DNA from: Roseicella aerolata | GTDB lineage: Bacteria; Pseudomonadota; Alphaproteobacteria; Acetobacterales; Acetobacteraceae | Assembly: GCF_020523605.1 (NCBI RefSeq) | Contig: NZ_JAJAQI010000052.1 | Coordinates: 1-34,890 of the forward strand | Reading direction: 5' to 3' | Length of the DNA stretch: 34,890 bases | Part shown: positions 17,005-25,462 of the stretch, piece by piece | Numbering within the stretch: the first letter of the stretch is position 1 | How the letters are laid out: the number at the start of each line of letters is the position of its first letter | Program-made: the position numbers and the translations under genes | The notes under the pieces: model-generated | The model's input: the letters and a program-made list of their open reading frames with translations, nothing else | Databases searched by the model: none | What the model was told of the DNA's origin: nothing

Positions 17005-17982
17005 TCAGCAGTCCAGCACCAGGTTGCCGATGGTGCGGCCCGCCTCCACCGCATCATGCGCCGCGGCACATTGCGCGAGCGGCACCCGGGCGGCGATGGC
17101 GTGCTTCACCAGGCCGGCCCGCAGCCAGGCCTGCAGCGTATCGACCGCCAGGGCGCGCTGGGCCGCATTCAGCTCGTAGACGATGAACCAGCGGATCGCG
17201 AGGCCCTTCATGATGGCGGGGCCGAACTGGACCGTGGCCTCGGTGCCGTTCGAGCCATAGGCGGCGCAGAGCCCGCCCGGCGCCAGGAGACTCGGCAGCA
17301 GCGGCGCGGTGCCGGAGAGGTCCACATCCACCACCCGCTGCACCCCGGCCCCGCCGGTCAGCGCCGCGACGCGCCCGGCCACGTCCTCGGTCCGGTAATT
17401 GATGGTCTCGTCCGCCCCGGCCGCGAGGGCATGCGCCGCCTTTTCCTCCGAACTGATGGTCGTGATGATGCGCGCGGCGCCGAGCAGCCGGGCGAACTGG
17501 ATGGCGTAATGCCCGACCGAGCCGGCGCCGCCGGTGACCAGCACGGTCTGGCCGGTCACGCCGCCATCGGTCAGCACGGCATGCAGCGCCGTCAGCGCCG
17601 GGATGCCGAGGCAGGCGCCCGCCTCCAAGGAGGTGTTCTCGGGCAGCGGGACGGCCTGGATCGCCGGCAGGGCGATGTATTCGGCGGCGGTGCCGAAGGC
17701 GCGCTTCCACTGGCCGTTCCAGATCCAGACGCGCTCCCCGATGCGGGCGCGGTCCACGCCCTCCCCCACCGCCTCGATGGTGCCGGCACCGTCGCTGTGC
17801 GGGACGACGCGGGGGAAGGCCATGGGCCGGGAAAGGCCGCGGCGGGTCTTCCAGTCCGAGGGGTTCACGCCGGAGGTGGCCAGGCGGACCAGCACCTCGC
17901 CGGGGCCGGGGGTGGGCGTGGGCAGGTCGCCATGGGTCAGGACCTCGGACCCGCCATTGCGGTCGTACCAGACGGCTTTCAT
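17005..17982 (-). CDS. Zeta-crystallin-like NADPH:quinone oxidoreductase (MDR superfamily)
   Basis: 325 residues from the ATG at 17982, chosen for its ribosome site GGAGGAG and the typical opening MKAVWYDRNGGSEVL. The frame is open to 18084 without support. An N-terminal GroES-like domain (about 1-120, with GPGEVLVRLATSGVNPSDWK) precedes a Rossmann domain whose nucleotide loop VTGGAGSVGHYAIQFARLLG lies at about 150-169. The zinc-ligand pattern of alcohol dehydrogenases is absent, which fits the quinone-reductase branch of medium-chain dehydrogenases/reductases. The true substrate is unknown. It is cytoplasmic and lies between fkb and hemF on the same strand with gaps over 80 bases. Confidence 0.88.
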   Translation of the reverse strand: MKAVWYDRNGGSEVLTHGDLPTPTPGPGEVLVRLATSGVNPSDWKTRRGLSRPMAFPRVVPHSDGAGTIEAVGEGVDRARIGERVWIWNGQWKRAFGTAAEYIALPAIQAVPLPENTSLEAGACLGIPALTALHAVLTDGGVTGQTVLVTGGAGSVGHYAIQFARLLGAARIITTISSEEKAAHALAAGADETINYRTEDVAGRVAALTGGAGVQRVVDVDLSGTAPLLPSLLAPGGLCAAYGSNGTEATVQFGPAIMKGLAIRWFIVYELNAAQRALAVDTLQAWLRAGLVKHAIAARVPLAQCAAAHDAVEAGRTIGNLVLDC

Positions 17983-18112
17983 GTGCTTGTCTCCTCCAGT
18001 GGATCTCATCGCCGGCGAGGGATCGGGGCCCGCCCTCCCCCAGGTCAGCCCCGGCAGAGGGGCGCGGGGTTCCCGTGCCTCCATCGCCAGTGCCAGGGTT
18101 GCCCGGCCCGCC

Positions 18113-19027
18113 TCAGGGCCATTTCGCCTCGGGCGGCATGGACATCAGGATGGCGTCCACATTCCCACCGGTGCGCAGGCCGAAGAGCGTCCCACGGTCA
18201 TGCAGCAGGTTGAACTCCACATAGCGGCCGCGGCGGATGAGCTGGTGCTCCCGCTCCGCCTCGGTCCAGGGCTCGTGCATCCGGTCGCGGATGATGGCCG
18301 GGTAGATGTCCCGGAAGGCGCGGCCGACATCCTGCACGAAGGCGAAGTCGGCCTCGATGCCATGGCCCGGGGTGCGGTCGCCCAGCCAGTCGAAGAAGAT
18401 GCCGCCGAGGCCCCGCGTCTCCCCCCGGTGCGGCAGGAAGAAATACTCGTCGCACCACTGCCTGAACCTCGGATAGTAGCCCGGGTCGTGCTTCTCGCAG
18501 GCGGCCTGGAAGGCGGCGTGGAAGCGGGCGGCGTCCTCCCTGGACTCCGGGGCGTCCAGCGGCATCGGGGTGATGTCGCCGCCGCCGCCGAACCAGGGCT
18601 TGGTCGTCACCAGGAAGCGGGTGTTGAAATGCGCCGCCGGCACCCGCGGGCTGCGCATATGGGCCACCAGGGAGATGCCCGTCGCGAAGAAGCGCGGATC
18701 CGCCTCCGCCCCCGGGATCTGCCGGCGGAATTCCGGGGAGAACTCGCCGAAGACGGTGGAGACGTTCACCCCCACCTTCTCGAAGACGCGGCCGCGCATC
18801 AGCCCCATCACGCCGCCGCCGCCCTCCGGCCGCTGCCAGGGCCGCCGCTCGAACCGCCCCGGTGGCAGGGCGGCATGCGGCCCCGCGGCCAGCTCGTCCT
18901 CGATCGCCTCGAAGGCCGTGCAGATCTGGTCGCGCAGGCTCTCGAACCAGGCGCGCGCCCGGGCCGCGAAGGGGTGGTCCGCCGGTCCCGCGGCGGCGGA
19001 GGGGCTGGCATGGGGGGCCTCGGTCAC
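18113..19027 (-). CDS. hemF: Oxygen-dependent coproporphyrinogen III oxidase
   Basis: 304 residues from a GTG at 19027, which has GCAGGAGC seven bases upstream. An ATG at 19048 would add seven residues (MRSRSET) but has no ribosome site. HemF converts coproporphyrinogen III to protoporphyrinogen IX with O2, a late haem step in the cytoplasm. Strong family blocks are present: [20 protein letters not shown], the PAAHFNTRF strand, [29 protein letters not shown], and the C-terminal [20 protein letters not shown]. The first 30 residues are Ala/Pro-rich and variable. It is divergent from petABC, whose cytochromes need haem. Confidence 0.95.
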   Translation of the reverse strand: MTEAPHASPSAAAGPADHPFAARARAWFESLRDQICTAFEAIEDELAAGPHAALPPGRFERRPWQRPEGGGGVMGLMRGRVFEKVGVNVSTVFGEFSPEFRRQIPGAEADPRFFATGISLVAHMRSPRVPAAHFNTRFLVTTKPWFGGGGDITPMPLDAPESREDAARFHAAFQAACEKHDPGYYPRFRQWCDEYFFLPHRGETRGLGGIFFDWLGDRTPGHGIEADFAFVQDVGRAFRDIYPAIIRDRMHEPWTEAEREHQLIRRGRYVEFNLLHDRGTLFGLRTGGNVDAILMSMPPEAKWP

Positions 19028-19072
19028 GGTTTCGCTCCTGCTCCGCATGGGTTCTATTGCGCTTGCGGCGGA

Positions 19073-19102
19073 TTGCCACCCCGCTCAGCCTCCCTTTATA
19101 TG
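19073..19102 (+). promoter_or_regulatory. Candidate sigma-70 promoter for petABC
   Basis: TTGCCA (19073-19078) and TATATG (19097-19102) are separated by 18 bases in the hemF-petA divergent gap. They are the best -35/-10 pair there and would give a leader of about 125 bases before petA. No clear inverted repeat or known regulator box accompanies it. Confidence 0.35.
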
Positions 19103-19234
19103 CGGCGCGGCGCGTAGGGGTAGCGCAGGTCCGGCCGTGCCCGGAGCTTCCCGGCCCCCGCGGCGCCAATCGCATTCGGCCCCCGCCGGTCCCGCCCGGG
19201 ACGCGGGCGTGGCCGCGATCAAGGACGATGAGGC

Positions 19235-19783
19235 ATGGCCGATAGTATGGCGCAGGCGGCGCCGCAGGACGGCGAAACCCGGCGCGACTTCCTGCAATTG
19301 GTGACGGCATCCTTCGCCGCCGTGGGCGTCGGCGCGATGGCCTGGCCCTTCATCAGCTCGATGAACCCGGCGCGGGACGTGCTTGCGCTGGCCAGCACCG
19401 AGGTGGACCTCTCGCCGATCGCGGTGGGCTCCGCCGTGACGGTGATGTGGCGCGGCAAGCCGGTCTTCGTGCGGAACCGCACCCCGCAGGAGATCCAGGA
19501 GGCCCGCGCGGTCCCCGTCTCCCAGCTTCCGGATCCGCAGCCGGACCAGGCGCGCGTCAAGAAGGACAACTGGCTCGTCCTGGTCGGCGTCTGCACCCAC
19601 CTGGGCTGCGTTCCGCTCGGCCAGAAGCCGACCGATCCGCGTGGCGAATTCGGCGGGTGGTTCTGCCCCTGCCACGGCAGCCATTACGACACCTCGGGCC
19701 GCATCCGGAAGGGGCCGGCGCCCACCAACCTGTTGGTGCCCGACTACACCTTCACCTCCGACACGCAGATCCGGGTCGGCTGA
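19235..19783 (+). CDS. petA: Rieske iron-sulfur subunit of cytochrome bc1
   Basis: 182 residues. A twin-arginine motif ([17 protein letters not shown], from residue 15) leads into a single membrane anchor (about 22-41), normally retained. The 2Fe-2S site is complete: box I CTHLGC (Cys120, His122, Cys125) and box [11 protein letters not shown] (Cys144, Cys146, His147). By analogy, the cluster ligands are Cys120, His122, Cys144 and His147, with a Cys125-Cys146 disulfide. The subunit passes electrons from ubiquinol to cytochrome c1. It is first in petA-petB-petC; petB starts 10 bases after its stop. Confidence 0.96.
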   Translation: MADSMAQAAPQDGETRRDFLQLVTASFAAVGVGAMAWPFISSMNPARDVLALASTEVDLSPIAVGSAVTVMWRGKPVFVRNRTPQEIQEARAVPVSQLPDPQPDQARVKKDNWLVLVGVCTHLGCVPLGQKPTDPRGEFGGWFCPCHGSHYDTSGRIRKGPAPTNLLVPDYTFTSDTQIRVG

Positions 19784-19793
19784 GGAGCAGGCA

Positions 19794-21065
19794 ATGGCAA
19801 GCGGACTGCACAAGAGCGAGGTCTCGAACCCCGTCCTGCGCTGGATCGACGCACGGCTTCCCGTCGTCACCATGATGCAGAAGGAGTACGGGACGTTCCC
19901 GACGCCCCGGAACTTCAACTACTTCTGGAATTTCGGCGCCCTCGCCATGGTCAACCTGTTGATCATGATCGTGACGGGCATCTTCCTGTCCATGCACTAC
20001 ACCGCGCATGTGCATTACGCGTTCGACAGCGTCGAGCGCATCATGCGTGACGTGAACTACGGCTGGCTGCTGCGTTACGTGCACGCCAACGGCGCCAGCA
20101 TGTTCTTCATCGTCGTCTACATCCATATCTGGCGCGGCCTGTACTACGGGTCCTACAAGGCGCCGCGCGAACTGCTGTGGATGCTGGGCGTCGTCATCTT
20201 CCTGCTGATGATGGCCACCGCCTTCATGGGCTACGTGCTGCCCTGGGGCCAGATGTCCTTCTGGGGCGCCACCGTCATCACCAACCTGTTCAGCGCCCTG
20301 CCCCTGATCGGCCAGGACATCGTGGTGTGGCTGTGGGGCGGCTTCAGCGTGGACAACCCGACGCTCAACCGCTTCTTCAGCCTGCACTACCTGCTGCCCT
20401 TCGTGATCTTCGGCGTCGTCTTCCTGCACGTCGCCGCGCTGCACATCACGGGTTCCAACAACCCGCTGGGCATCGATCCGAAGGGGCCGCAGGACACCCT
20501 GCCCTTCCACCCCTACTACACCGCGAAGGACAGCGTCGGCTTGGTGGCCTATTTCGCCTTCTTCGCCATCCTGGTGTTCTTCTTCCCGAACATGCTCGGG
20601 CACCCGGACAACTACATCCCGGCCAACCCGCTGGTGACGCCGGCGCATATCGTGCCGGAATGGTACTTCCTGCCCTTCTACGCCATCCTGCGCGCGGTGC
20701 CGGACAAGCTGGGCGGCGTGGTGCTGATGTTCGCCTCCATCGCCATCCTCTTCGTCCTGCCCTGGCTCGACACCAGCCCGGTGCGCTCCATGCGCTTCCG
20801 CCCGCTGGCGCGGCCCTTCCTGTTCACCTGGCTGGTCTCCTTCTTCGTGCTGCTCTACTGCGGCGGCATGCCGGCCGAGGAGCCCTACGTCACCATCAGC
20901 CGCGTGGCGACGGCCTACTACTTCCTCTACTTCCTCGTGATCCTGCCGCTGCTCGGCCGTCTGGAACGGCCGCTGCCGCTGCCGGAGAGCATCGCGCGCC
21001 CCGTGCTCCGCGGCGGCGGCCCCCTGCCGGCCGGCGCGGTCGGCAAGCCCATGGAGAAGGCGTGA
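19794..21065 (+). CDS. petB: Cytochrome b subunit of cytochrome bc1
   Basis: 423 residues from the ATG at 19794 with GAGGAGC upstream; the open frame extends to 19641 inside petA. It is a polytopic membrane protein with the four haem-ligating histidines at 97, 111, 198 and 212, each pair spaced 14 as in the family, and the Qo-site PEWY motif at 288-291 ([15 protein letters not shown]). The N-terminal half carries haems bL and bH; the C-terminal half (about 255-395) supplies the remaining helices. It is a full-length fused cytochrome b, not the split b6/IV type. Its TGA overlaps the petC ATG by one base. Confidence 0.97.
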   Translation: MASGLHKSEVSNPVLRWIDARLPVVTMMQKEYGTFPTPRNFNYFWNFGALAMVNLLIMIVTGIFLSMHYTAHVHYAFDSVERIMRDVNYGWLLRYVHANGASMFFIVVYIHIWRGLYYGSYKAPRELLWMLGVVIFLLMMATAFMGYVLPWGQMSFWGATVITNLFSALPLIGQDIVVWLWGGFSVDNPTLNRFFSLHYLLPFVIFGVVFLHVAALHITGSNNPLGIDPKGPQDTLPFHPYYTAKDSVGLVAYFAFFAILVFFFPNMLGHPDNYIPANPLVTPAHIVPEWYFLPFYAILRAVPDKLGGVVLMFASIAILFVLPWLDTSPVRSMRFRPLARPFLFTWLVSFFVLLYCGGMPAEEPYVTISRVATAYYFLYFLVILPLLGRLERPLPLPESIARPVLRGGGPLPAGAVGKPMEKA

Positions 21066-21859
21066 TGCCCAAGGGGTTCGACATGACGTTCAGCCTGAAG
21101 GCCCTCGCGGTCGCGCTCGGCCTCGCGGCGGGCGCGGCCCTGGCCCCGGCGCCCGCCCTGGCGGCGGGCGAGGCGGTCAAGCTTCCGGATGTCCGCTTTT
21201 CCTTCAACGGCATCTTCGGGCATTTCGACCGGGCCTCGGCCCAGCGCGGCTTCCAGGTCTACCAAGAGGTCTGCGCGAACTGCCACGCCATGCACCAGCT
21301 CTCCTACCGCAACCTGCGGGAGATCGGGCTGTCGGATGCCGAGGTGCGGGGGATCGCGGCCACGGTGCAGATCGTGGACGGCCCGAATGACGAGGGCCAG
21401 ATGTTCGAGCGGCCGGGGCGTCCCTCCGACCGCTTCCGCAAGCCCTTTGCCAATGAGAAGGCGGCGCGTGCGGCGAATAACGGCGCCTATCCGCCGGACC
21501 TCTCGGTCATCGTCAAGGCGCGGGAGAACGGCGCGGCCTATCTCTACGCCCTGCTGACCGGCTACGAGGACCCGCCCGCCGACGTCACGCTGATGGAGGG
21601 GATGCACTACAATAAGTACTTCGCCGGCCATCAGATCGCCATGGCGGCGCCGCTGAACGAAGGCCAGGTGGAGTTCCATGACGGCACCCAGGCCAGCGTG
21701 GAGCAGCTTGCCCGCGACGTGACGCAGTTCCTCGCCTGGGCGGCCGAGCCAGAGCTGGAGCAGCGCAAGGCGATGGGCGTGAAGATCGTGCTCTTCCTCA
21801 CGATCCTCGGTGGCCTCGTCTATGCCGTGAAGCGCAAGGTCTGGGCCGACGTGCACTGA
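21065..21859 (+). CDS. petC: Cytochrome c1 subunit of cytochrome bc1
   Basis: 264 residues from the ATG at 21065. An internal ATG at 21083 (MTFSLKALAVALG) has AAGGGG six bases upstream and gives a cleaner Sec signal, so translation may begin there. The signal ends at about residue 33 (PALA). The haem c attachment site CANCH is at 70-74. A conserved AMAAPL near residue 192 probably supplies the axial methionine. A single C-terminal membrane anchor (about 240-256, VKIVLFLTILGGLVYAV) is followed by basic residues. It is the last gene of petABC. Confidence 0.95.
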   Translation: MPKGFDMTFSLKALAVALGLAAGAALAPAPALAAGEAVKLPDVRFSFNGIFGHFDRASAQRGFQVYQEVCANCHAMHQLSYRNLREIGLSDAEVRGIAATVQIVDGPNDEGQMFERPGRPSDRFRKPFANEKAARAANNGAYPPDLSVIVKARENGAAYLYALLTGYEDPPADVTLMEGMHYNKYFAGHQIAMAAPLNEGQVEFHDGTQASVEQLARDVTQFLAWAAEPELEQRKAMGVKIVLFLTILGGLVYAVKRKVWADVH

Positions 21860-21866
21860 ACGCCAG

Positions 21867-21895
21867 CGCGCCGGGCAGCCAGCCTGCCCGGCGCG
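21867..21895. terminator. Perfect hairpin just after petC
   Basis: 12-bp arms CGCGCCGGGCAG (21867-21878) and complement (21884-21895) enclose a 5-base loop, 7 bases after the petC stop. No long T-tract follows, only a second short GGGGC-TT-GCCCC hairpin near 21900. It is a probable terminator for petABC. Confidence 0.6.
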
Positions 21896-21924
21896 ACTGG
21901 GGGCTTGCCCCTCTTGCTCCCCGA

Positions 21925-21950
21925 CCAAGGCCGCCCCCAGGCGGCCTTGG
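21925..21950. terminator. Second perfect hairpin between petC and the convergent lipoprotein gene
   Basis: 11-bp arms CCAAGGCCGCC (21925-21935) and complement (21940-21950) enclose a CCCA loop, followed on the plus strand by CCAATTTC. It lies 17 bases beyond the stop of the minus-strand lipoprotein gene, so it probably terminates that gene and backs up the petC hairpin. Confidence 0.55.
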
Positions 21951-21967
21951 CCAATTTCGGGCGGGCG

Positions 21968-22114
21968 CTACCGGCGGGGCGCCTCGGCCAGGCCGGGCGG
22001 CGGCAGGGCGGTGCCGCGCTCGATTGAGCGGTCTACCATCGGCGCCGGCGTCCTTTCGCAGGCGCCAAGCAGCGGGGCCACCAGAACCACGGCCAGGCTG
22101 AGCATTCGGGTCAA
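21968..22114 (-). CDS. Very small putative lipoprotein beside petABC
   Basis: 48 residues from a TTG at 22114 preceded by AAGGAG at a spacing of 8 (21-base leader visible at 22115-22128). An ATG three codons later (22105) lacks a suitably placed ribosome site. The product starts MTRMLSLAVVLVAPLLGAC: a short basic N-region, hydrophobic core and lipobox LGAC (Cys19). A polar Pro-rich tail of 29 residues follows and contains no second cysteine. This looks like a small entericidin-like or YifL-like anchored peptide in architecture only; no homology is claimed. It is convergent with petC across two hairpins. Confidence 0.6.
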   Translation of the reverse strand: MTRMLSLAVVLVAPLLGACERTPAPMVDRSIERGTALPPPGLAEAPRR

Positions 22115-22347
22115 AGGCAGTTCTCCTTGCAGCAGTCCCGCTTCGCGCGCGACTCGCTCGCGATGATGCCAGTCCCGTAGCGCCCCGGCATCCGCTCATC
22201 CGGGGTCGCGCCACCCGCTGGCCACCCGCGCCGCCTTTCCGCCGGCCCCGGGGAGGTCAGGGTGGACCACCGATCCCATGCAGGTCCTTGCTTGTGGGGC
22301 AGGCCACGCACCTCCGCGATCCGCCGGTGCTCTCCGCGTTTCGGGCA
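22115..22347. other. Gene-less stretch upstream of the small lipoprotein
   Basis: Apart from the ribosome site of the small lipoprotein at the left end, no coding pattern, T-tract terminator or clear promoter is seen. The open frames here are short and lack ribosome sites. It adjoins the composite repeat at 22348-22494. Confidence 0.4.
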
Positions 22348-22494
22348 GATTCACGCTCCCGGGCGTTCACGGCCTCCCGCGATCTGCTCTACAGCGGATG
22401 GGCGTTCGTATCTGAACGCCCATCCGCTTTAGCCCTTTGTCTTTCGAGCTGATTCACGCATCCGGTCGTTCACGACCTCCTGCGATCTGCTCTA
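22348..22494. repeat. Composite repeat: two 44-bp direct repeats around a 15-bp-stem palindrome
   Basis: Copy 1 (22348-22391) and copy 2 (22451-22494) both start GATTCACGC and end GCGATCTGCTCTA, and agree at 39 of 44 positions. Between them is a perfect inverted repeat, AGCGGATGGGCGTTC (22393-22407) with its complement at 22414-22428 and a 6-base loop. A less GC-rich stretch (TTAGCCCTTTGTCTTTC) follows. The overall design suggests a REP/BIME-type or non-autonomous mobile repeat. It ends 33 bases before the mtnP start and could also influence its transcription. Confidence 0.75.
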
Positions 22495-22527
22495 GAAGGC
22501 CAGCCCATCCAGCCCGCAGGAGCCGCC

Positions 22528-23409
22528 ATGTCCGACCGCGCCACCCCCGTCATCGGCCTGATCGGCGGTTCCGGCCTCTATGACATCGACGGGCTCGAGG
22601 AGCGCGAGTGGCGCCGGGTGGAGACGCCCTGGGGCGAGCCCTCGGACGCGCTGCTCTTCGGCCGTCTGGCCGGCGTGCGCTGCGTCTTCCTGCCGCGCCA
22701 TGGCCGCGGCCACCCGACCCCGCCTTCCGAGCTGAACTACCGCGCCAATATCGATGCGCTGAAGCGCGCCGGCTGCACCGATGTCATCTCCCTCTCGGCC
22801 GTCGGCTCCTTGCGGGAGGACCTGCCGCCCGGCCATTTCGTCATCGTCGACCAGTTCATCGACCGCAGCTTCGCCCGGGTGAAGAGCTTCTTCGGCACCG
22901 GCTGCGTCGCGCATGTCTCGGTCGCCCATCCGGTCTGCCCGCGGATCGGCGATGCGCTGGAGGGCGCGGCCCGCGGCCTCGGCCTGCCCGTCACCCGCGG
23001 CGGGACCTATCTGGTGATGGAGGGCCCGCAATTCTCCACCAAGGCCGAGAGCGAGCTCTACCGGCAATGGGGCTGCCACGTCATCGGCATGACCAACATG
23101 CCGGAGGCCAAGCTCGCCCGGGAGGCGGAGCTCTGCTACGCGACCGTCGCCATGGTGACGGATTTCGATTGCTGGCACCCGGACCATGACCACGTCACCG
23201 TGGACCAGGTGGTGAAGGTGCTGTTCGGCAATGCGGACAAGGCCCGCGCCCTGGTCAAGGCGGTGGTGCCGGAGCTGGGCAAGCCCCGCGGCCCCTGCCC
23301 CGCCGGCTGCGACCGCGCGCTGGATCATGCGCTGATCACGGCGCCCGAGATGCGCGACCCGGCGCTGCTGGCGAAGCTCGATGCGGTGGCCGGACGGGTG
23401 CTGCGGTAG
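22528..23409 (+). CDS. mtnP: S-methyl-5'-thioadenosine phosphorylase
   Basis: 293 residues, start ATG with AGGAG six bases upstream. It belongs to the purine nucleoside phosphorylase superfamily and splits methylthioadenosine with phosphate into adenine and 5-methylthioribose-1-phosphate (methionine salvage). Family blocks: IGLIGGSGLYDIDG (phosphate loop, from residue 9), FLPRHGRGHPTPPSELNYRA, SLSAVGSLREDLPPG, YLVMEGPQFSTKAES, then GMTNMPEAKLAREAELCY and TDFDCWH near 210. The length is normal. It is cytoplasmic. No other salvage gene is adjacent. The composite repeat lies immediately upstream and a hairpin follows. Confidence 0.93.
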   Translation: MSDRATPVIGLIGGSGLYDIDGLEEREWRRVETPWGEPSDALLFGRLAGVRCVFLPRHGRGHPTPPSELNYRANIDALKRAGCTDVISLSAVGSLREDLPPGHFVIVDQFIDRSFARVKSFFGTGCVAHVSVAHPVCPRIGDALEGAARGLGLPVTRGGTYLVMEGPQFSTKAESELYRQWGCHVIGMTNMPEAKLAREAELCYATVAMVTDFDCWHPDHDHVTVDQVVKVLFGNADKARALVKAVVPELGKPRGPCPAGCDRALDHALITAPEMRDPALLAKLDAVAGRVLR

Positions 23410-23447
23410 GGCGCCTCGGGCGTCAGCCCACCAGGAGGACTGGGGGT

Positions 23448-23475
23448 GCGGGGCGGGAGTTCGCTCCCTCCCCGC
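23448..23475. terminator. Hairpin between convergent mtnP and the OmpA-family gene
   Basis: 12-bp arms (23448-23459 GCGGGGCGGGAG and 23464-23475) with one mismatch enclose a TTCG tetraloop, which favours stable RNA hairpins. It lies between two convergent stops (23409 and 23484), so it probably serves both strands. No T-tract is present. Confidence 0.55.
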
Positions 23476-23483
23476 CCTGCCTC

Positions 23484-24557
23484 TCAGCGCAGCACGATCT
23501 CGACGCGGCGGTTCTGCATCTCCCGCACCCCGTCGGCGGTCGGCACCAGCGGCTTGGTTTCGCCGAAGGCCGTCACGGTGATCTCCTCGCGCTGGATGCC
23601 CTGCCGCACCAGCTCGTTCGCCACCGCCTCGGCGCGGCGCTGCGACAGGCGCTGGTTGTATTGCACCGTGCCGGAGCGGTCGGCATGGCCCGCCACCTCG
23701 ATCCGGGTGGTCTGCACCCGGCGGGCGGCACCGGCGGCATCGGCGATGATCTGCTTCGCCCGGTCGGTCAGGTCGGCGCGGTCCCAGTCGAAGAAGACCA
23801 GATAGGTCCGCGCCGGGGATGGCGCGGCGGCGGGCGCAGGCGCCTGCGTCGCGGCGGGCGCCGGCGGCGGGTTGAAGCTGTAGCGCAGGCCGAGCAGGAC
23901 CGAATGGTTGTGGTTGGTCGGTTCGAAGCTGCCGGGCACGCCGGGCACGGCCGGCCCGCTGCTGCGGTTGATGCTGAATTTCGGGTCGAGCGTGCCGAGG
24001 AAGCGGTACTCCGCCGTCAGCGACAGGCCGGGCATGAGGCGGCCCAGCCCGAAGGCGGAGCCGACGATGGCTTGGTAGGCGAATTGCGCGTCGGTGTCGT
24101 CGATCCGGTAATTGCTGCCGCCGATCGAGAGCCGCGCATTGCGGATCTCGTTCCAGACATAGCCGCCGCCGAAGCCGATATAGGGCTGGTAGCTCCGGGG
24201 CGAGAGGCCGAAGCTGCTGAGGTCGAAGTCGAACAGCAGGTTCGCCATCACGCCGTACTTGTCGTAATAGCCGGAGCCGCCGATCTGCTGGCCGTTCAGC
24301 GAGATCCGGTCGAGTTCGTCGGTGCGGTAATTCCCCTCGATCTCCGCCCGCCAGCCATTGCCGAAGCCCCAGCCCAGCGAGAGCACCGCCGCCGCGCCGA
24401 CATCGCGCGTGACGAGCCGCACGCCCCCGTCGCCCGATTCGGGGACGATGTTCAGCCCGGCGCCCGCGCCGAGATAGAGGCCTTCCACGGGCTGCGCCCC
24501 GGCGGCCCATGGCGCCGCCAGCAGGGTTGCGGCCAGAAGAACGCGGCGGAAGGGCAT
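23484..24557 (-). CDS. OmpA-family outer-membrane protein with N-terminal beta-barrel
   Basis: 357 residues from the ATG at 24557 (GGAG seven bases upstream); the frame is open to 24713 without a signal. Signal peptide MPFRRVLLAATLLAAPWAAGA, then a barrel of about 200 residues with repeated aromatic/glycine strands (GLYLGAGAGLN, YQPYIGFGGGYVWNEI, LTAEYRFLGTL, and HSVLLGLRYSF at its end). A short Ala/Pro linker leads to a C-terminal OmpA domain (about 250-357) with the peptidoglycan-binding pattern N-x2-L-S-x2-R-A-x2-V (NQRLSQRRAEAV), GHADRSG and a final NRRVEIVLR. It links the outer membrane to the cell wall. It is monocistronic and follows flhG on the same strand. Confidence 0.92.
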   Translation of the reverse strand: MPFRRVLLAATLLAAPWAAGAQPVEGLYLGAGAGLNIVPESGDGGVRLVTRDVGAAAVLSLGWGFGNGWRAEIEGNYRTDELDRISLNGQQIGGSGYYDKYGVMANLLFDFDLSSFGLSPRSYQPYIGFGGGYVWNEIRNARLSIGGSNYRIDDTDAQFAYQAIVGSAFGLGRLMPGLSLTAEYRFLGTLDPKFSINRSSGPAVPGVPGSFEPTNHNHSVLLGLRYSFNPPPAPAATQAPAPAAAPSPARTYLVFFDWDRADLTDRAKQIIADAAGAARRVQTTRIEVAGHADRSGTVQYNQRLSQRRAEAVANELVRQGIQREEITVTAFGETKPLVPTADGVREMQNRRVEIVLR

Positions 24558-24709
24558 CGACGACTCCAGAGGGGATGGGGCGTGCCGGCTGCCCCGGGGA
24601 TGGACAGGCCCCGCGGTATCCGGGCCGGGCCAGGCCCAAGCATAGCCGCGCCGATCCGCGGCATGGCAATGCAATTCCTTTCGCGTCTGCGAAGAACGCA
24701 AAAGTGTGT

Positions 24710-25462
24710 TCATGCCATCAGCCCCCTCACCAATGCCGCGATGTCCTGCGCCGCCGGGCAGCCGGGATGGCGCGTCAGCAGGGGCGACTGGCGGCGGATG
24801 GCCTCCGGCACCCGCGGATCGCGGCGGATGACGCCGGCGAGCGGCACGCCCGCGCCGAGGAAGCGGGCGCAGGCCTGGTCGAGCGTCCGCCAGGTCCGCT
24901 CGCCCCCGGCCCGGTCGGTGGCCTGGTTGATCACGACCCGGGCCGCCGCCCCGGGGCGGTCGCGGCGGTGCAGCTTCAGCACGGCATAGGCATCGGTCAG
25001 GCTGGTCGGCTCCTCGGTCGCCAGCACCAGCAGCAGGTCGGCGGCGGCGGCCAGGCGCCGCACCGCCAGGTCCAGCCCGGCGCCGAGATCGAGCAGCACG
25101 GTATCGAACCCCGCCGCCGCGTCGCGCAACGCCGCCTCCAGCCGCGCGACCGCCGCGGCATCCAGCCCGGCGAGCGCGCCGGAGCCGGAGCGGCCGGGCA
25201 GGATGGCGAAGCCAGCCTCGTGCCGCAGCGCCGCCTCGGCCGCGGTGAGGCGGCCGGACAGCACATCCGACAGGTCGTGCCGCGGGTCGAGGCCGAGCTG
25301 CACATCGACATTGGCGAGGCCGAGATCGGCGTCCACCAGCAGCACGCGCTCCCCCGCCTGCGCCAGCCCCTGGGCGAGGCCGATCGCCAGGACGGTCTTC
25401 CCGACCCCGCCCTTGCCGGAGGCGATGGCGAGGAGCCGGCCGGGGCGTGCAGTGGCAGTCAT
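24710..25462 (-). CDS. flhG: MinD-like ATPase FlhG/FleN, flagellar number regulator
   Basis: 250 residues from the ATG at 25462, which overlaps the flhF stop (ATGA). The deviant Walker A SGKGGVGKT (residues 15-23), the DADLGLANVDVQLGL block and the switch-like VLLDLGAGLD identify the MinD/ParA family. With flhF directly upstream it is the FlhG/FleN/YlxH type, which limits flagellar number and controls FlhF by stimulating its GTPase. There is no obvious C-terminal amphipathic membrane helix of the MinD kind. It is the last gene of the flagellar operon; the next gene on this strand (OmpA-family) starts 152 bases on. Confidence 0.88.
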   Translation of the reverse strand: MTATARPGRLLAIASGKGGVGKTVLAIGLAQGLAQAGERVLLVDADLGLANVDVQLGLDPRHDLSDVLSGRLTAAEAALRHEAGFAILPGRSGSGALAGLDAAAVARLEAALRDAAAGFDTVLLDLGAGLDLAVRRLAAAADLLLVLATEEPTSLTDAYAVLKLHRRDRPGAAARVVINQATDRAGGERTWRTLDQACARFLGAGVPLAGVIRRDPRVPEAIRRQSPLLTRHPGCPAAQDIAALVRGLMA

